This document shows positions 1-10,979 of a stretch of DNA of 64,000 nucleotides, in pieces; within the stretch, counting starts at the first letter, position 1; the number at the start of each line of letters is the position of its first letter. Below the pieces are notes generated by a model. It made no database searches. It had not been told where the DNA came from and was given only the letters and a program-made list of their open reading frames with translations. The translations under genes and the position numbers were made by a program. This DNA is from Volutella citrinella (Eukaryota > Ascomycota > Sordariomycetes > Hypocreales > Nectriaceae): NCBI GenBank assembly GCA_034401135.1, contig JAWZSP010000002.1, forward strand, positions 1,426,001-1,490,000, written 5' to 3'.

Positions 1-1
1 T

Positions 2-646
2 CTGACCAACGTCGTCTGGGAAGCCGTCTGCGAGGATGCCTTCACCATCAAGGAGCAGGCCGCTGGCGAGACCACGACCATCAACGGCGGCAGCGCCAAG
101 GGCGCCAAGGACAAGGTCATCCAGCACAACGGTGGTGGCACCGTCGTCATCAAGGACTTCGAGGTCTCCGACTTTGGCAAGCTGTACCGAAGCTGCGGCA
201 ACTGCAAGAGCATGCCCGCCCGCCACGTCGAAATCACCGGCGGCAAGGCCACCAACGGCAAGCAGCTCGTGGGCATCAACCCCAACATGGGTGACACCGC
301 CAAGATCTCTGGTGTGCAGATGAACGGTGTCGCCGAGGAGTGCGTCGCCTACAAGGGCGTCACCAGCGGCGAGCCCACAAAGGTTGGAACCTGCTCTGGC
401 ACTGGCGGCGGCTCCTCCGGCGGCGGCAACTCTGCCGCGCCTGATGCCACTTCTCCCGCCAACGGAGGTTCTACCCCCAAGCCTTCCAAGACTGCTGGCG
501 CCGGTGGTTCTACCAAGACTAAGAGCGCCGGCTCGGGAGGTTCTTCCAAGACTAAGAGCGCCGGGGGCTCTTCCAAGACCAAGAGTGCCTCTGGATCTAC
601 AAAGACTGTCAAGCAGCCCGCTGCCTCCAAGACTGCCAACGCTTAG
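2..646 (+). CDS. Pectate lyase, family PL3, secreted (5' partial)
   Basis: This is the C-terminal part of a secreted pectate lyase that cleaves polygalacturonate by beta-elimination during plant cell-wall breakdown. The gene runs off the left edge, so start and signal peptide are not visible; 214 residues are readable in one open frame. Typical PL3 parallel beta-helix sequence is seen near the start (NVVWEAVCEDAFTIK, then VIQHNGGGTVVIKDF and the Cys pair of SCGNC). The catalytic part ends near fragment residue 130. A low-complexity tail of about 85 residues follows, rich in Gly, Ser, Thr, Lys and Ala, with the unit KTKSA three times. That tail is not part of the PL3 fold and contains no cellulose-binding module I recognise. 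AATAAA-like sites follow at 970-975 and 994-999. The family call is firm; the tail's role is unknown. Confidence 0.88.
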   Translation: MTNVVWEAVCEDAFTIKEQAAGETTTINGGSAKGAKDKVIQHNGGGTVVIKDFEVSDFGKLYRSCGNCKSMPARHVEITGGKATNGKQLVGINPNMGDTAKISGVQMNGVAEECVAYKGVTSGEPTKVGTCSGTGGGSSGGGNSAAPDATSPANGGSTPKPSKTAGAGGSTKTKSAGSGGSSKTKSAGGSSKTKSASGSTKTVKQPAASKTANA

Positions 647-1956
647 GCTTCTGTCTCTCAATGAGGGCTACTAAGGTTTTCGATTAGAAGGAAGTGAAGA
701 GTGATGAAGAGAGGGTGAGGACGAGGACGAGGACAAGGACAAGGGGACGGAGAAGGAGGAGGATGATGATGAGTATGGCGGTGCAGGTCGGAGCTGGAGG
801 GCCTGGAGCACTTTGGGGTTCATTTGAAGAGGCCTTCGTGTTCTCTTGCAATATGAATCGCCGAGATGTGCAGAGCGGCCAAGGAGCTAAGCTTCAACCT
901 TCAATTTCGGCCCTCCCCAGCAGCCTTCGGCGGTAGCAGGGGGGTGGCATATTAATATCATATCTCATGAATAAAAGTACGAGACTGGTCTCGAATAAAT
1001 TTTATGTGTCTACAATCGCGCTTGAAGATCTGAGAGGGGCCAAGATGGCCTTGCTTACCTGCCTGTTGACAGCATGTATCCCGGAGCACGTTTGCCTATT
1101 GCCCTGGCGTGGGACCTCTCACAAGCTCCAGAATCACCGTGAAGGCTATCATATATCTATGGGTGCACCTATGGCCTGGCCACTTGTTAATTAGCATTCA
1201 AGTCTATGCATAGAGTTCAATATTTTGTCGAATAAACACTGGTCGATCGACTGCCTGGCACGAGCCACAAGGAATGGATGGGGTTCGCCAGCTCTCTTGT
1301 GACAAATCCCATGCCACGCAGCTGGGAAAAGACAATTCCCTTCAAATATGCAGCCATAGAACTTCGTAGAATATAAGGTACACACCGAGACTTTATAGAG
1401 TGACAAACAGAAAATGGGGTTCAAGACAGCCAAAAATCAAATGATGACTTTCTTCTCAGTTGGCGAGCGCCATCTCGCAAGAACTGGGGTTGAATGCTAT
1501 GTTCCTAATCAGGGAACCACCAAGGGTTAGAAAGATATGCTTAAACAGAGCCAGGGGTGCACATGGTGGCCTTGTGTCCCTGGCGAATGCTATCAGAAGA
1601 TGCATACTACGTAAGTGCATGGGGTGGGAGACGGGGTGGGTGAGCATTCAGCCCCTTGGGCTAAGCCATCATTGAAACGAGTGGCACATGGAGCCGCTTC
1701 ATCGCCCCTAGTGGTTGGTCACATGAGGGCACAGGAGTTCGCTAGAGCTTTCACAGTGTCAATATAGGAGTGGCAGATGAGATCTATGATACGTAGGAAC
1801 TTGATTACCACTTTGTTATGCCCCAGGGAGGCGTTGATGCAAAGGGCGTCACGCGAGAGGATGAGCTTGTGTATTTGAATTTCTTGTATTGTACTCTGAA
1901 GCGACACTATGGTCATATCGCATTGATGCCTTGATAAGCAACTAATAATATACATC
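647..1956. other. Convergent intergenic region
   Basis: This is the 3' flank of the pectate lyase and of the small membrane protein beyond it. A purine-rich GAGGACGAGGACAAGG-type stretch lies at about 711-745, and AATAAA-like poly(A) signals lie at 970-975 and 994-999. Short open frames here show no family resemblance. I see no RNA gene. Confidence 0.5.
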
Positions 1957-2310
1957 TCAGTGTGATCCATCGGGACCGTTCTTTGATTCCGGGTTAAAGC
2001 GTGCGATGCCGTTGCGGATTCCCTTGTCGACCGACTTGGCCATCTTCTCGAGGGGCAAGCGGTCCTCAACTCGCTGGACCATCCTTGAAATGGGAGGCTC
2101 GATGCGTTGCACGCCTCGCTCCATCGGCGGGGTCACGAAGTTGATGTTCTTCTCCCAACGAGGTGCCCACTTGTTGGTCTCCTTGGAGATGCGCTCGTCG
2201 GCACCAGGGAGAATGAGGTAGAGGGGGGCAAGGACTGCGACACCAGCAGCTCCGATGAGCCACACCTCGGAGCGCTTGGCCTGGGGGAGACGGGGAACGC
2301 GGACAGGCAT
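1957..2310 (-). CDS. Small single-span membrane protein, unknown function
   Basis: An intronless frame of 117 residues. I do not recognise a named family. It starts MPVRVPRLPQAKRSEVW with a basic N-terminus. One hydrophobic segment follows at about residues 16-36 (WLIGAAGVAVLAPLYLILPG), then a soluble polar tail with amphipathic charge alternation (for example ERGVQRIEPPISRMVQRVEDRL). The size, basic start and single span suggest a small organelle membrane protein, perhaps mitochondrial; that is inference. It is separated from the amino acid transporter by a 3.4-kb region and transcribed away from it. Codon use and a compositionally ordinary protein argue for a real gene over a chance frame. 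Confidence 0.6.
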   Translation of the reverse strand: MPVRVPRLPQAKRSEVWLIGAAGVAVLAPLYLILPGADERISKETNKWAPRWEKNINFVTPPMERGVQRIEPPISRMVQRVEDRLPLEKMAKSVDKGIRNGIARFNPESKNGPDGSH

Positions 2311-5300
2311 GATGGTGGTTGTTGATGGAAGTTGTTGGTACAGATGGAGTGGAGATTGAAATGAAGACGTGCGATGCTATGGAGATGGAGATGTTAGATA
2401 AGGGGTTCGACTTGAAAACGGAGTTGATGGAGTGGCGGTGGGTTGGACTGAGCAGCGAGGAGACCCTCGTGGGGGGTGGTGTGGCAAGGAACAAGACCAA
2501 GCCAAGAGGGAAGTAAGAGGAAAAGCGTGTTAGGGTGTCACTGGTCAACTTACACGGTAGTGTCAGCGGACGGCTCGGGGGGGACGATGGTGTTGATGAA
2601 ACGGCGGCAGTGGCTGATGTGGGAAGAGAGTTGGTGGATGGTGAACAATGCGAGCAGGAGACAAGTAGGACTTGAGATCCAACAATCAGAGGAGGAGGAT
2701 CAAAGGGGGGGAAGGAGGGCTGGCCGTTATATGAGTGCAACCACAAGCCGGCCGTGTTGCCATCTGTGGCGAGCGGGGTAAGGCGCGTGAGGGTGTGCAA
2801 GGCAGCGAGGGAGAGAGCCTATTGAAGGGAATGTCGCACTGTCGCACTGTCGCACTGGGGCAGCCATACCAGGAAAGGGCGGGCTGGGGGACTTGACAAG
2901 TCAGGATGCGAGAGTGCGAGGGCGGCAGGCACGACCAAATACACGGGGGTCGAGTCAGGGCCGGATACTGTGCTACTGTACGCACTGGCTGTGGGCAAGG
3001 TTTGGAGCGGCATGTCCCATGGCTTGCGATGCCACCCAATCTCTGAACTCTGTCGCGGCTGGGTGAGGTCATGGTTGCTGCACCGACGCCTCGCTGGCGC
3101 CCAAGACACGCCCACAACTGATCATTCCCCCGCGCACGACGCCGCAGAGTCGAGGCCAATCCGTGTCGAGTTGAGCTGGGGCTTGGCTAGCAGTTTGGCC
3201 GGTCGTCATCGAGGCACCGCTGCGACACTGGGCCAAAACTGGCCAGAACTGGCCGAGTCAGCCAGGGAAACCCCAGGAAATAAATCCCAGGTCTCGCTTT
3301 CGCATTGTGGCATTGGTTTTGCGTATGCCCGTCGGACCCAGAGAATGGCACGACGGTCGTGAATCCTCGGGCGATGCAATTGTGATGATGCAACGGGAAG
3401 CGCTGCATGCAAATGCCTTGAGACCTTGCGTGCATCGAGCGTCGCCTGTATAGTCAGAGAGAGGGGCGCCAGCGCGGCGGGCGGGCCATGGCAGGCGGGC
3501 AGATGTCACGCTGGTGGCGTGGTTTCAACACCCGGCAGATGGCGGACGTTCCTTTGGGGGTGGTTCTCTGTTACGCAGGCCGGGAGGGCACCGGGCACGC
3601 AGCAACTCCTGTAAAACGGCCCTGCCGCCGAAACCAAACCTCTGATCCTCGCACATCCAGGACGCTGCGAATTCCCCCGACATCCGCAGCTGGCGTGCTC
3701 GCCCTGCGCCGCTGTCGTCCACAGCTGGGGGGTGAGTTGTGTCGTGTGCTCCGGCGTCCTGTCTCCTGTGTCGTTCCCCTTTTGAGCCCCCTGTGGGACG
3801 CCTACCCCACTGAACGACCCACTACCCCGGACGGCACTTGTGCACTAGAACCGGCTGCCCCATCCCAAAGACTAAAAATCGCTGGCCGCGCCGCCCCATT
3901 CCCGGCTGGACCCACTCTGCTTCGTCCACCAGAACGACGTCCGCGCGCGCAGGACCGCCCTCTGTTGTCAATTGCCTCGTCTTGCTGCTCGAAACGGCTG
4001 CGACGAACGAAGACGATGGCAGCAAGGGATGGAGGACGAACGATGCGGGTATCCAATTTCATCTCGCGATCCGCCCAGTGCCTGAACCGGACAGACTGAC
4101 CCTGCGCAGCCCACACCACCCATTGCCGCATTTGCCATTGATTTGTTTTCACCGTCCCAATGCAGGCTGTTGCAGTCGATTCGCTTAGCAGCCCAGTCCA
4201 ATGCCCTGCGGCGGATTGATATTACTGCGGGGTCGCAGGCACCCAGAGAGTTGCAGCAGGGCTTCACACCCTCTACAAGCGCTCCAACCTTGGCACCTGC
4301 CTACCTGGCCGATGCCCCTGTGTCCGTTGTTTCCCACTGGCAGCCTCCATTGAAATACACTGGGTCGGTCCACTGAGACTCGACTGTAATTTTTTTTTTA
4401 GTAGCCCTAGATGCCTTTGCGAGCTGCCTCGAAATATCGGTCGTTGTATGTAAAAACGTCATAAAAGCACATCGCAGATTCGCCCAAGCGATAACGACAG
4501 GGGCCTTCGTTGGGCACGCACCCCGTGGCTTTCTCCGCGGTGGCTTAGCGCGTATCTCGGTGAGGAATCCGGGGAAGTGATCCAGGCCCAGACCCTCGAA
4601 TGAGAAGCCCCAGGCGCGCACGAGGTCGACGCCTGCTGCTGGCGTGCTTGCGCCCGTCAGCACTCCCACAGTGGCCACTTCGTGTCGCCCATCGATCGCA
4701 AGGTCGTTGGAATGGGCAGAATGTACTGCAATCTGCCCAATCCATTGAATTGGTATCATCTTGTCATGCTCATGCTGGCACTCAGCCGACGGCCTCTGGG
4801 GCGACGCGCGCAGAGACAATGCCCCGGGTTGATTGTGCTGGCCCACGGGCCACAGTCTCAATTGACCCCTCACTTCCGGTACTCGTGTCTCTGGCTGTGG
4901 CTAAATGCGTCTGGGATGTAATTCAATCAATGGCGAGTGATTGTCTGCGGACGGCATGTCTTAGACTACCCAGATGCTCTCGATCATCAACTTCCCAAGT
5001 ACAATTTATTGTAGTGAGCACAGCTCTGGGCCTGATACCAGGAAGCAAGTCCCCAGAACACCCAGGCACAGTACGAAATGCAAGGTCGAACACCCCAATT
5101 GTTCTCACAAGCAATAAGTTACCGCATGGTGATGCACGTGTTGACAAGACCTGCAAGCAGATTGGCCGCTGGATCGAGCTGGGTGGGGCCCGAAGGTGGG
5201 GTCCACCGTCTGCACTCGGGCAGGCTCACCTCAGTGATCTTCACCTTGGGGGGCGGGCACCGGAGCGCCGCCGGAGGTGTGCAAACGTAAAAAATAGAAA

Positions 5301-5696
5301 TAAGATATGCAGGCACCAGGACAGACAACCAGGGGCTTCCCCCCAGTACCCGCTACGTACTCTCTATGCAACTGAATGCATCGTGAGAAATTTGTTAGCA
5401 AACTTCATTCTGCTGCTCGGCTTCGCTTCACATCTCGTCCCTGTCCGGAGCAACTGCAATTGCTGCTCCGTGCCCCACTCCGCTTCCTGCTGACCCACTA
5501 CTCACATGGACCGTTGCTCTTACCTTGTGTGACGCTTCGTCCTTCTTCGACTTTTCACTCCGACCCATCGCATCTGTTGGATGGCCCCGTACACTGTCCA
5601 GTCGATGGAAACCCAAGACGAATCCCTAGTGCCGCCCCTCTGACGACCAGAACCGCCCCCGATCAAGGCTTCCAGTCCTAGACAGACGCCGTCATC
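2311..5696. other. Long divergent intergenic region
   Basis: A 3.4-kb gap between two divergent starts. It holds an 8-nt tandem repeat (GTCGCACT, three copies, 2833-2856), a T run near 4390-4398 and a pyrimidine-rich leader before the transporter start (about 5450-5690). Several frames over 190 codons are open, but they are compositionally random and lack recognisable domains. No tRNA or other RNA gene was seen. Confidence 0.45.
2833..2856. repeat. Tandem repeat (GTCGCACT)x3
   Basis: Three perfect adjacent copies of an 8-base unit in non-coding sequence upstream of the small membrane protein. It is a minor microsatellite-like feature. Confidence 0.85.
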
Positions 5697-7502
5697 ATGA
5701 CCAGCTATTTTGACGGCCCTGGCAGCCTTAGCAGCCAACACAGCCAACGACAAGCCGCCATCCTCGACCGACATCTTCCCGATGGCTACTCTGCCGACCC
5801 CGAGGCCAGCCTGCTGCCACCCGACGAGTCTCCGACGCTTATAACCCCGAGCTTCCAAGACGACGCCTCCAACACCGGCTCCGCCGAGTCCTCGCTGCGG
5901 TTGCAGGGTGGGGACATGCACCGCGACATGTTCAAGATCAAGGCCCGAGCCGGTTCCTTGCGCCGTGCCGCGACCTTCTCCAACCAACCCCTGCCCCGAC
6001 TCCACGCACCTGACGATCTGTCGTACCCGGAGCAGCGTGAGCCGGGCGGCTTCAGGCGACACTACATGCACAGGCGGGCCCGGCAGCGGCGGATGAGCGG
6101 CTACACGCTGGTGGCCAGGAACTTTGTCGACTTTCTCGACCTCTACGGCAGCTTCGCCGGCGAGGATCTCGAGGACACCGACCCCAGTGAGGACGAGTCT
6201 GCCATCGAAGACGACGACGGCGAGGCCGGGCACGAGCGGCCGACAGAGGACCAGCCGCTGTTGAGGCGTCGCCGGAGCACCAGGCGAGTTCGCAGAGAAG
6301 GCGATGCGTCCACGACCAAGACATTCTTTACGCTGATCAAGTCCTTCATCGGCACCGGCATCATGTTTCTGCCCATGGCTTTCAGGAACGGCGGACTGCT
6401 CTTCTCCTGCATCACGCTCCTCGTCCTGTCGCTCGTCAACTGCGGCTGCTTCCGGCTCCTGCTCGACTGCCGCGAAAAGTACGGTGGCGGCTACGGCGAG
6501 CTCGGCGCATCAATCGTCGGGCCCCGGTTCCGGTCGCTCATCCTCGCTTCCATTGCCATCTCCCAGCTGGGGTTCGTCTGCGCCGGCCTCATCTTCACCG
6601 CCGAGAATCTCCTGGCCTTCCTCATCGCCGTCTCCAAGAACACGCTTGACCCGAACGTGGCCAACGTGCCGGTCCTCATTGCGATACAGCTGGTGCTGCT
6701 TGTGCCCCTGGCGCTCATCAGGAACATCTCCAAGCTGGGTCCCGTGGCTCTTCTTGCCGACGCCTTCATCTTGCTTGGCCTCGTGTACATCTGGTACTTT
6801 GACATTGCCGCACTCGCAACCACGGGAATGGCGCCCAGCGTCAGGATGTTCAACCCCTCCGACTTCACCTTGACAATTGGCTCAGCCATCTTCACATTTG
6901 AAGGAATCGGCCTCATTCTGCCCATCCAATCCAGCATGAAGAAGCCCGAGCAGTTTGACAAGCTCCTGTACTTTGTCATGTTCCTCATTACTGTCATCTT
7001 TACGTCTGTCGGAGCCCTCTGCTACGCCACCTTTGGCGAAAAGACATCAATCCAGGTCATCTCCAACTACCCGCAAGACTCGCCCATTGTCAATGCAGTG
7101 CAGTTCTTGTACTCGCTCGCCGTGCTCGCCGGCGATCCGGTGCAGCTGTTCCCGGCGGCGCGCATCATCGAGACGACAGTCTTTGGCGAGCGCGCGACGG
7201 GAAAGAAGAGCGCCGTGATCAAGTGGCAGAAGAATGCGCTGAGGACCGCAGTCGTGGGCGCTTGCGTGGGCGTCAGTATGGTCGGCGCCAGTGACTTGGA
7301 TAAGTTCGTCGCATTGATCGGGAGCTTCGCGTGCGTCCCCCTGGTCTACATCTATCCGGCGTACTTGCACTACAAGGGAGTGGCAGAGAAGCCGTGGGTG
7401 AAGACGATGGATCTGGTGCTGATGGTGGTCGGCTTCATTGCCATGGTCTATACCACCTTGGTTACCGTGTACCAGTGGATCGAAGACGCCAAGAAGAAAT
7501 AG
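5697..7502 (+). CDS. Vacuolar-type amino acid transporter, AAAP family (Avt3/Avt4-like)
   Basis: An intronless 601-residue protein of the amino acid/auxin permease (Aa_trans) family. Yeast Avt3 and Avt4, the nearest subgroup by layout, export neutral amino acids from the vacuole. Residues 1-205 form a long hydrophilic, acidic N-terminal domain (for example EDLEDTDPSEDESAIEDDDGE near 160), as in Avt3/Avt4. The transport core begins with TKTFFTLIKSFIGTGIMFLP at about 207, the family's first-helix signature, and continues with about ten or eleven membrane helices to the C-terminus. The start is the first ATG in the frame, in a GTCATCATGA context after a pyrimidine-rich leader. Vacuolar location and efflux direction are inferred from the family. 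Confidence 0.87.
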   Translation: MTSYFDGPGSLSSQHSQRQAAILDRHLPDGYSADPEASLLPPDESPTLITPSFQDDASNTGSAESSLRLQGGDMHRDMFKIKARAGSLRRAATFSNQPLPRLHAPDDLSYPEQREPGGFRRHYMHRRARQRRMSGYTLVARNFVDFLDLYGSFAGEDLEDTDPSEDESAIEDDDGEAGHERPTEDQPLLRRRRSTRRVRREGDASTTKTFFTLIKSFIGTGIMFLPMAFRNGGLLFSCITLLVLSLVNCGCFRLLLDCREKYGGGYGELGASIVGPRFRSLILASIAISQLGFVCAGLIFTAENLLAFLIAVSKNTLDPNVANVPVLIAIQLVLLVPLALIRNISKLGPVALLADAFILLGLVYIWYFDIAALATTGMAPSVRMFNPSDFTLTIGSAIFTFEGIGLILPIQSSMKKPEQFDKLLYFVMFLITVIFTSVGALCYATFGEKTSIQVISNYPQDSPIVNAVQFLYSLAVLAGDPVQLFPAARIIETTVFGERATGKKSAVIKWQKNALRTAVVGACVGVSMVGASDLDKFVALIGSFACVPLVYIYPAYLHYKGVAEKPWVKTMDLVLMVVGFIAMVYTTLVTVYQWIEDAKKK

Positions 7503-8320
7503 ATGGATGATGACGCATCGCGCAGGCGAGAGAAAGAGGGCAAGGGGAGCCGTGCCCGCTGTGGGTGGGATTTCATGCTAGTTATTAGACGTCATCATCT
7601 TCCTCTTTTTATTTAGAATTTACACAGGCCAGACCAGTAGTTTGCGTCGGCTGTAGATCCAATTGAACGTGACGAGGCCTCGAGAGGGTGTAGATGTCGT
7701 AAATGCCGGGGGTCGACACATTATCATCGACGATGGTTGACGCAAGATGTTCGATTCTCGCTCCCTCGTTCGGATGCGAAGCCGCGACCAAATCTAAGCC
7801 CCGAAGAGCAAGCTTTCACGGGCAGATCTGCCCTCCCCCTCTCTCGGGATTGCCAAACTGGGATCAGGTGTGCTTGGGATAGTTCCTCGTTGGTTCGGTC
7901 GCTTCTGTCACCTGTCTGGCCTCGCTCTGGGCCCGTACCAATTGGCTTTGACTGATGGCCGAAGCTAGTTGTCCTTGGCAGCGAGTGGCTGTTGTCGATC
8001 CATCCTGGCCGACGCTCCAAGGTTCACTAAACTGCGGAGGGGAACCCGATCTGACTTGAGCGGCATCATGGCGCGCATCCAGTCTCGTCTCCCTCGCAGT
8101 CCAATTCGCGGGCCGTCCCCATGTAAGCCCCGGTCGCGCAGCTTTGGTTTCCATTCCCATCGAATGGCATCATCAGCAAGGCCACATGGATCCCACCCTG
8201 CCATCGGCCGGCCTGTTGGGCTCCAAGCTTCGTACAAAAGGCTGTTTTTGCCGCCCCGGATCCTGTTAGTGCTGCTGCCAACCATCGCCAGACTCGCACT
8301 TGACTCTCTCCTCCGCTCTC
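7503..8320. other. Intergenic region, tandem genes
   Basis: This region lies between the transporter stop and the dehydrogenase start. An AT-richer patch (TTTTTATTTAGAATTT, about 7604-7620) may be part of the transporter 3' end. Nothing else is recognisable. Confidence 0.4.
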
Positions 8321-9372
8321 ATGGCTTCCTTCACTCCGGCTCTCAGGGGTATGGCCCGGCGCCCGTTGCCTTTCCGTGCTGCTGGGCAGCGAGTGATGGC
8401 AGCCCGACTCCTACATGCCACGAGCCTCCGCTCAAACGCCAACAAGTTCCACCTCCTTCCCGAGTTCAGCCTAAAGGACAAGGTCATTGTGGTCTCGGGC
8501 GGCGCTCGTGGCCTGGGGCTGGTCCAGGCCGAGGCGTTGCTGGAGGCCGGTGCAAGCGGTAGGCCACGCTCCGGACAGACACGAGTAAAGAGATGCTGGG
8601 GCATGTCGTTGCTAACTGCGAGTCGCCCAAGTCCATGCCATTGACCGGCTCCCGCCCCCCTCGGAGGATCCCACGGCCGACTTCAATCGCGTGTCTAAGA
8701 GGGCTCGAGAGGAGCTCGGCACAAGTCTGACGTACCACCAGGTCGACGTGAGAGACGTGCCGCAGCTCAACACCATTGTGGCGAGCATTGCTGACGAGCG
8801 GGGACGTATGGATGGCCTCATTGCGGCCGCGGGGATCAACTATGAATCACCGGCCATTGAGTATTCGCAGGAGGAGGCAGAGCGCATGATGAGCATCAAC
8901 TTCACCGGCTGCTTCATGACCGCACAAGCCGTCGCCCGCCAGATGATCCGGCTCGAGCAACCAGGGAGCATCTGCTTGATCGGGAGCATGAGCGGAACCA
9001 TTGCCAACAGAGGCATGCTCGCACCGTGAGTTGACCCCTTCTATAGACTCTTGCTTCGATCTAATCTTCGTCAGTGTATACAACGCCTCCAAAGCAGCCG
9101 TTGTCCAGCTCGCCCGGAATCTCGCTGCCGAATGGGGCGAGCACGGCATACGAGTCAACACGCTGTCCCCGGGCTACATCCTGACCGACATGCTCCGGGC
9201 CCTGTTCGTCGAGCACCCGGCCCGCGAGAGCAAATGGGCCGGGGAGAACATGCTCGACCGTCTGAGCCTGCCAAGGGAGTATCGGGGCGCCGCCGTGTTC
9301 CTGCTCAGCGACGCGAGCAGTTTCATGACTGGCAGCGACCTCCGCATAGACGGCGGTCACGCAGCTTGGTAG
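8321..9372 (+). CDS. Short-chain dehydrogenase/reductase (polyol dehydrogenase-like)
   Basis: Three exons: 8321-8558, 8632-9025 and 9075-9372. The introns of 73 and 49 nt have GTAGGC/AAG and GTGAGT/CAG borders, and the first has a GCTAAC branch site. The 309-residue product is a classical SDR. Its Rossmann cofactor motif is SGGARGLG at about 59-66, its catalytic Ser lies in LIGSMSG at about 200, and its YNASK motif puts Tyr at 213 and Lys at 217. It ends with the usual DLRIDGG. The first 45 residues are basic and hydroxylated (RLLHATSLRSNANK), which resembles a mitochondrial presequence. The closest fungal groups by sequence feel are D-arabinitol, mannitol or sorbose dehydrogenases; the substrate cannot be fixed from sequence. 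It converges on the next gene with only 100 bp between the stops. Confidence 0.85.
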
Positions 9373-9472
9373 CGCAGCTATATTCCGGGTTGTCAGTAGA
9401 GATGAAACTGCAACTCTTGCCTGTACACACGTAACCAGACGCCTCAATTGACTCGACTGTGTGAATTCATTC

Positions 9473-10116
9473 TCAACTGGAACTAGTCACATGTGACAAG
9501 ACTCCCCGCCGTCCAAGCCTATCCAGCAAGCCGGGTTGTATCCCCAGCCGCTTCTCAATCTCACGGTCGCTCAGTCCGTTGCTGCTGCCGCGTAGCTTCA
9601 TCGCATCCACCACCGCCCGCGTGTCAAGGTATCGCCGGCCCTGGCTGTTCGCGCGCCCCATCGCCGCAAAGTCCTCCTCGGCCGCCTGCTGCACCCGCTT
9701 CCGGGCCTCGAGCGCCGTGAGCGTCGGGTTCTTCCTCGCGTTGGCGTACAGGGGCCCGCCGGGGGTCTGGGGGCCGAGGAAGGGAGCCGCCGTCGACGAG
9801 GGCGAGTAGGTCGGGGCGGGCTGCGCGATACCCATCTGCTGCAGTCGTTGGGAGAAGTCGCCCGTTACAAAGTCTGGGTCCATGCCGTCCGCGCGCACAT
9901 CTGAGAGAGAGTCTCAGTTCTTTCGGTTTCTTGTCCGTGGGGAGAGCTGTCAGTCGACTAACCTTCGGGTTTGGACTCCTTTCGTGATGGCCGTGATGCC
10001 CGCCCGGCGGCTTTTGGCTGCCTCGCCAGGCCAGGGTTTGGAACGGCCGCACCAGGCGCCCTCGCAGGGTACTTGCGTGCCGCCCCCTTGGCGACTTTGG
10101 ACGTGGAGGAGCCCAT
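9473..10116 (-). CDS. Putatively N-myristoylated small protein, unknown function
   Basis: Two exons, 10116-9963 and 9900-9473, with a 62-nt intron (GTTAGT...CTCTCAG), give 193 residues. The start MGSSTSK fits the N-myristoylation pattern: Gly2, Ser6 and a basic residue at 7. Residues 8-50 are Lys/Arg/Pro/Ala-rich and probably disordered. The middle carries a conserved-looking stretch with NARKNPTLTALEARKRVQ near 100. The C-terminal 55 residues (RRYLDTRAVVDAMKLRGSS through EIEKRLGIQPGLLDRLG) read like a small helix-turn-helix. I do not recognise a named family. Lipid attachment to a membrane is inferred from the motif only. Confidence 0.66.
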
Positions 10117-10979
10117 TGTGATGTGATGCGACCAGGTGGTGATGGCAAATTGTCTGCCGAAGCTCCGAAATACTTTTGCCCTGGGGGAGCTATGACGTCG
10201 GGGCGAATTCTTCCGAAGTGGTACATACAAAATACATTTCCAGCCAGCACACCTGTCACATCATGTGAAAATAACTATAGCATACTACAAGAATTCATGT
10301 GGACTGCAGGCAATATGGTACTCCTGTTTAGGTTGATTTATTTCTGCATCGCAGGTATCCGGGTGCTTGAGTATTCGTCGCATCAACATCACATCAATTG
10401 ACAGCATTGTATTGCTTGCCCGTTTCGGTCTTTCAAGTCATATATTCATCGGCTCGTGAGGATCGAGATTCTCCTCTAGGCAACAGGCCCTCGATCCTGG
10501 TGACTGTCTGGCTTGAGACTGGAGGTGCACTCCATTCACTATAGTATTCCTTGATTCCTCGAGGAAGCGGCGTTGTTAGACGACCACGCAGTTGAGCGGC
10601 ATTGCTACACACAAGTAGTATGCACGCTTGCCCGCATGTCTGCAACGCGAGCGGTCTGTCAGGCTCACACACGTCGGCCGTGTTGTCGCTAGCCAAGTTT
10701 TGGTGCTGGCGAAGCAGTAACCGTGTGTGCCACAAGACCGATCGACTGGCACCGTATCCCCCGCATGCCCGAATCGAAGGACACAGGTTGGTACCGTGTC
10801 CACGCACAATGCTTCGGGAGACCGGGTGCGATGGGATTGAAGTAGTAGGTAAGCCGCCGAAGTGCTCCATGATTCTGGGCCCCGAAGCGAAGCCCTGATT
10901 CACGGGCCTTCACGTTGATTCTTTCCAATCGGTGACTTGGTGCGTCACACGCACTGGACGTGGTTCATCGCATGAGACT
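10117..10979. other. Intergenic region
   Basis: Upstream region of the small protein and 3' flank of NOG2. The stretch 10250-10440 is AT-richer. Open frames on both strands are short and mutually overlapping without any family signal. Confidence 0.4.

Noticed and set aside
2066..2800. 244-codon open frame on the minus strand
   Set aside because: It overlaps the small membrane protein in another frame, is His/Ser/Pro-rich without domain features, and shows no splice or start logic.
4600..5493. 297-codon frame upstream of the transporter
   Set aside because: Random composition, no domain, and overlapped by frames on both strands.
5520..6233. 237-codon frame antisense to the amino acid transporter
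   Set aside because: It is a mirror of GC-rich coding sequence with a Val/Gly-biased composition; no evidence of a separate gene.
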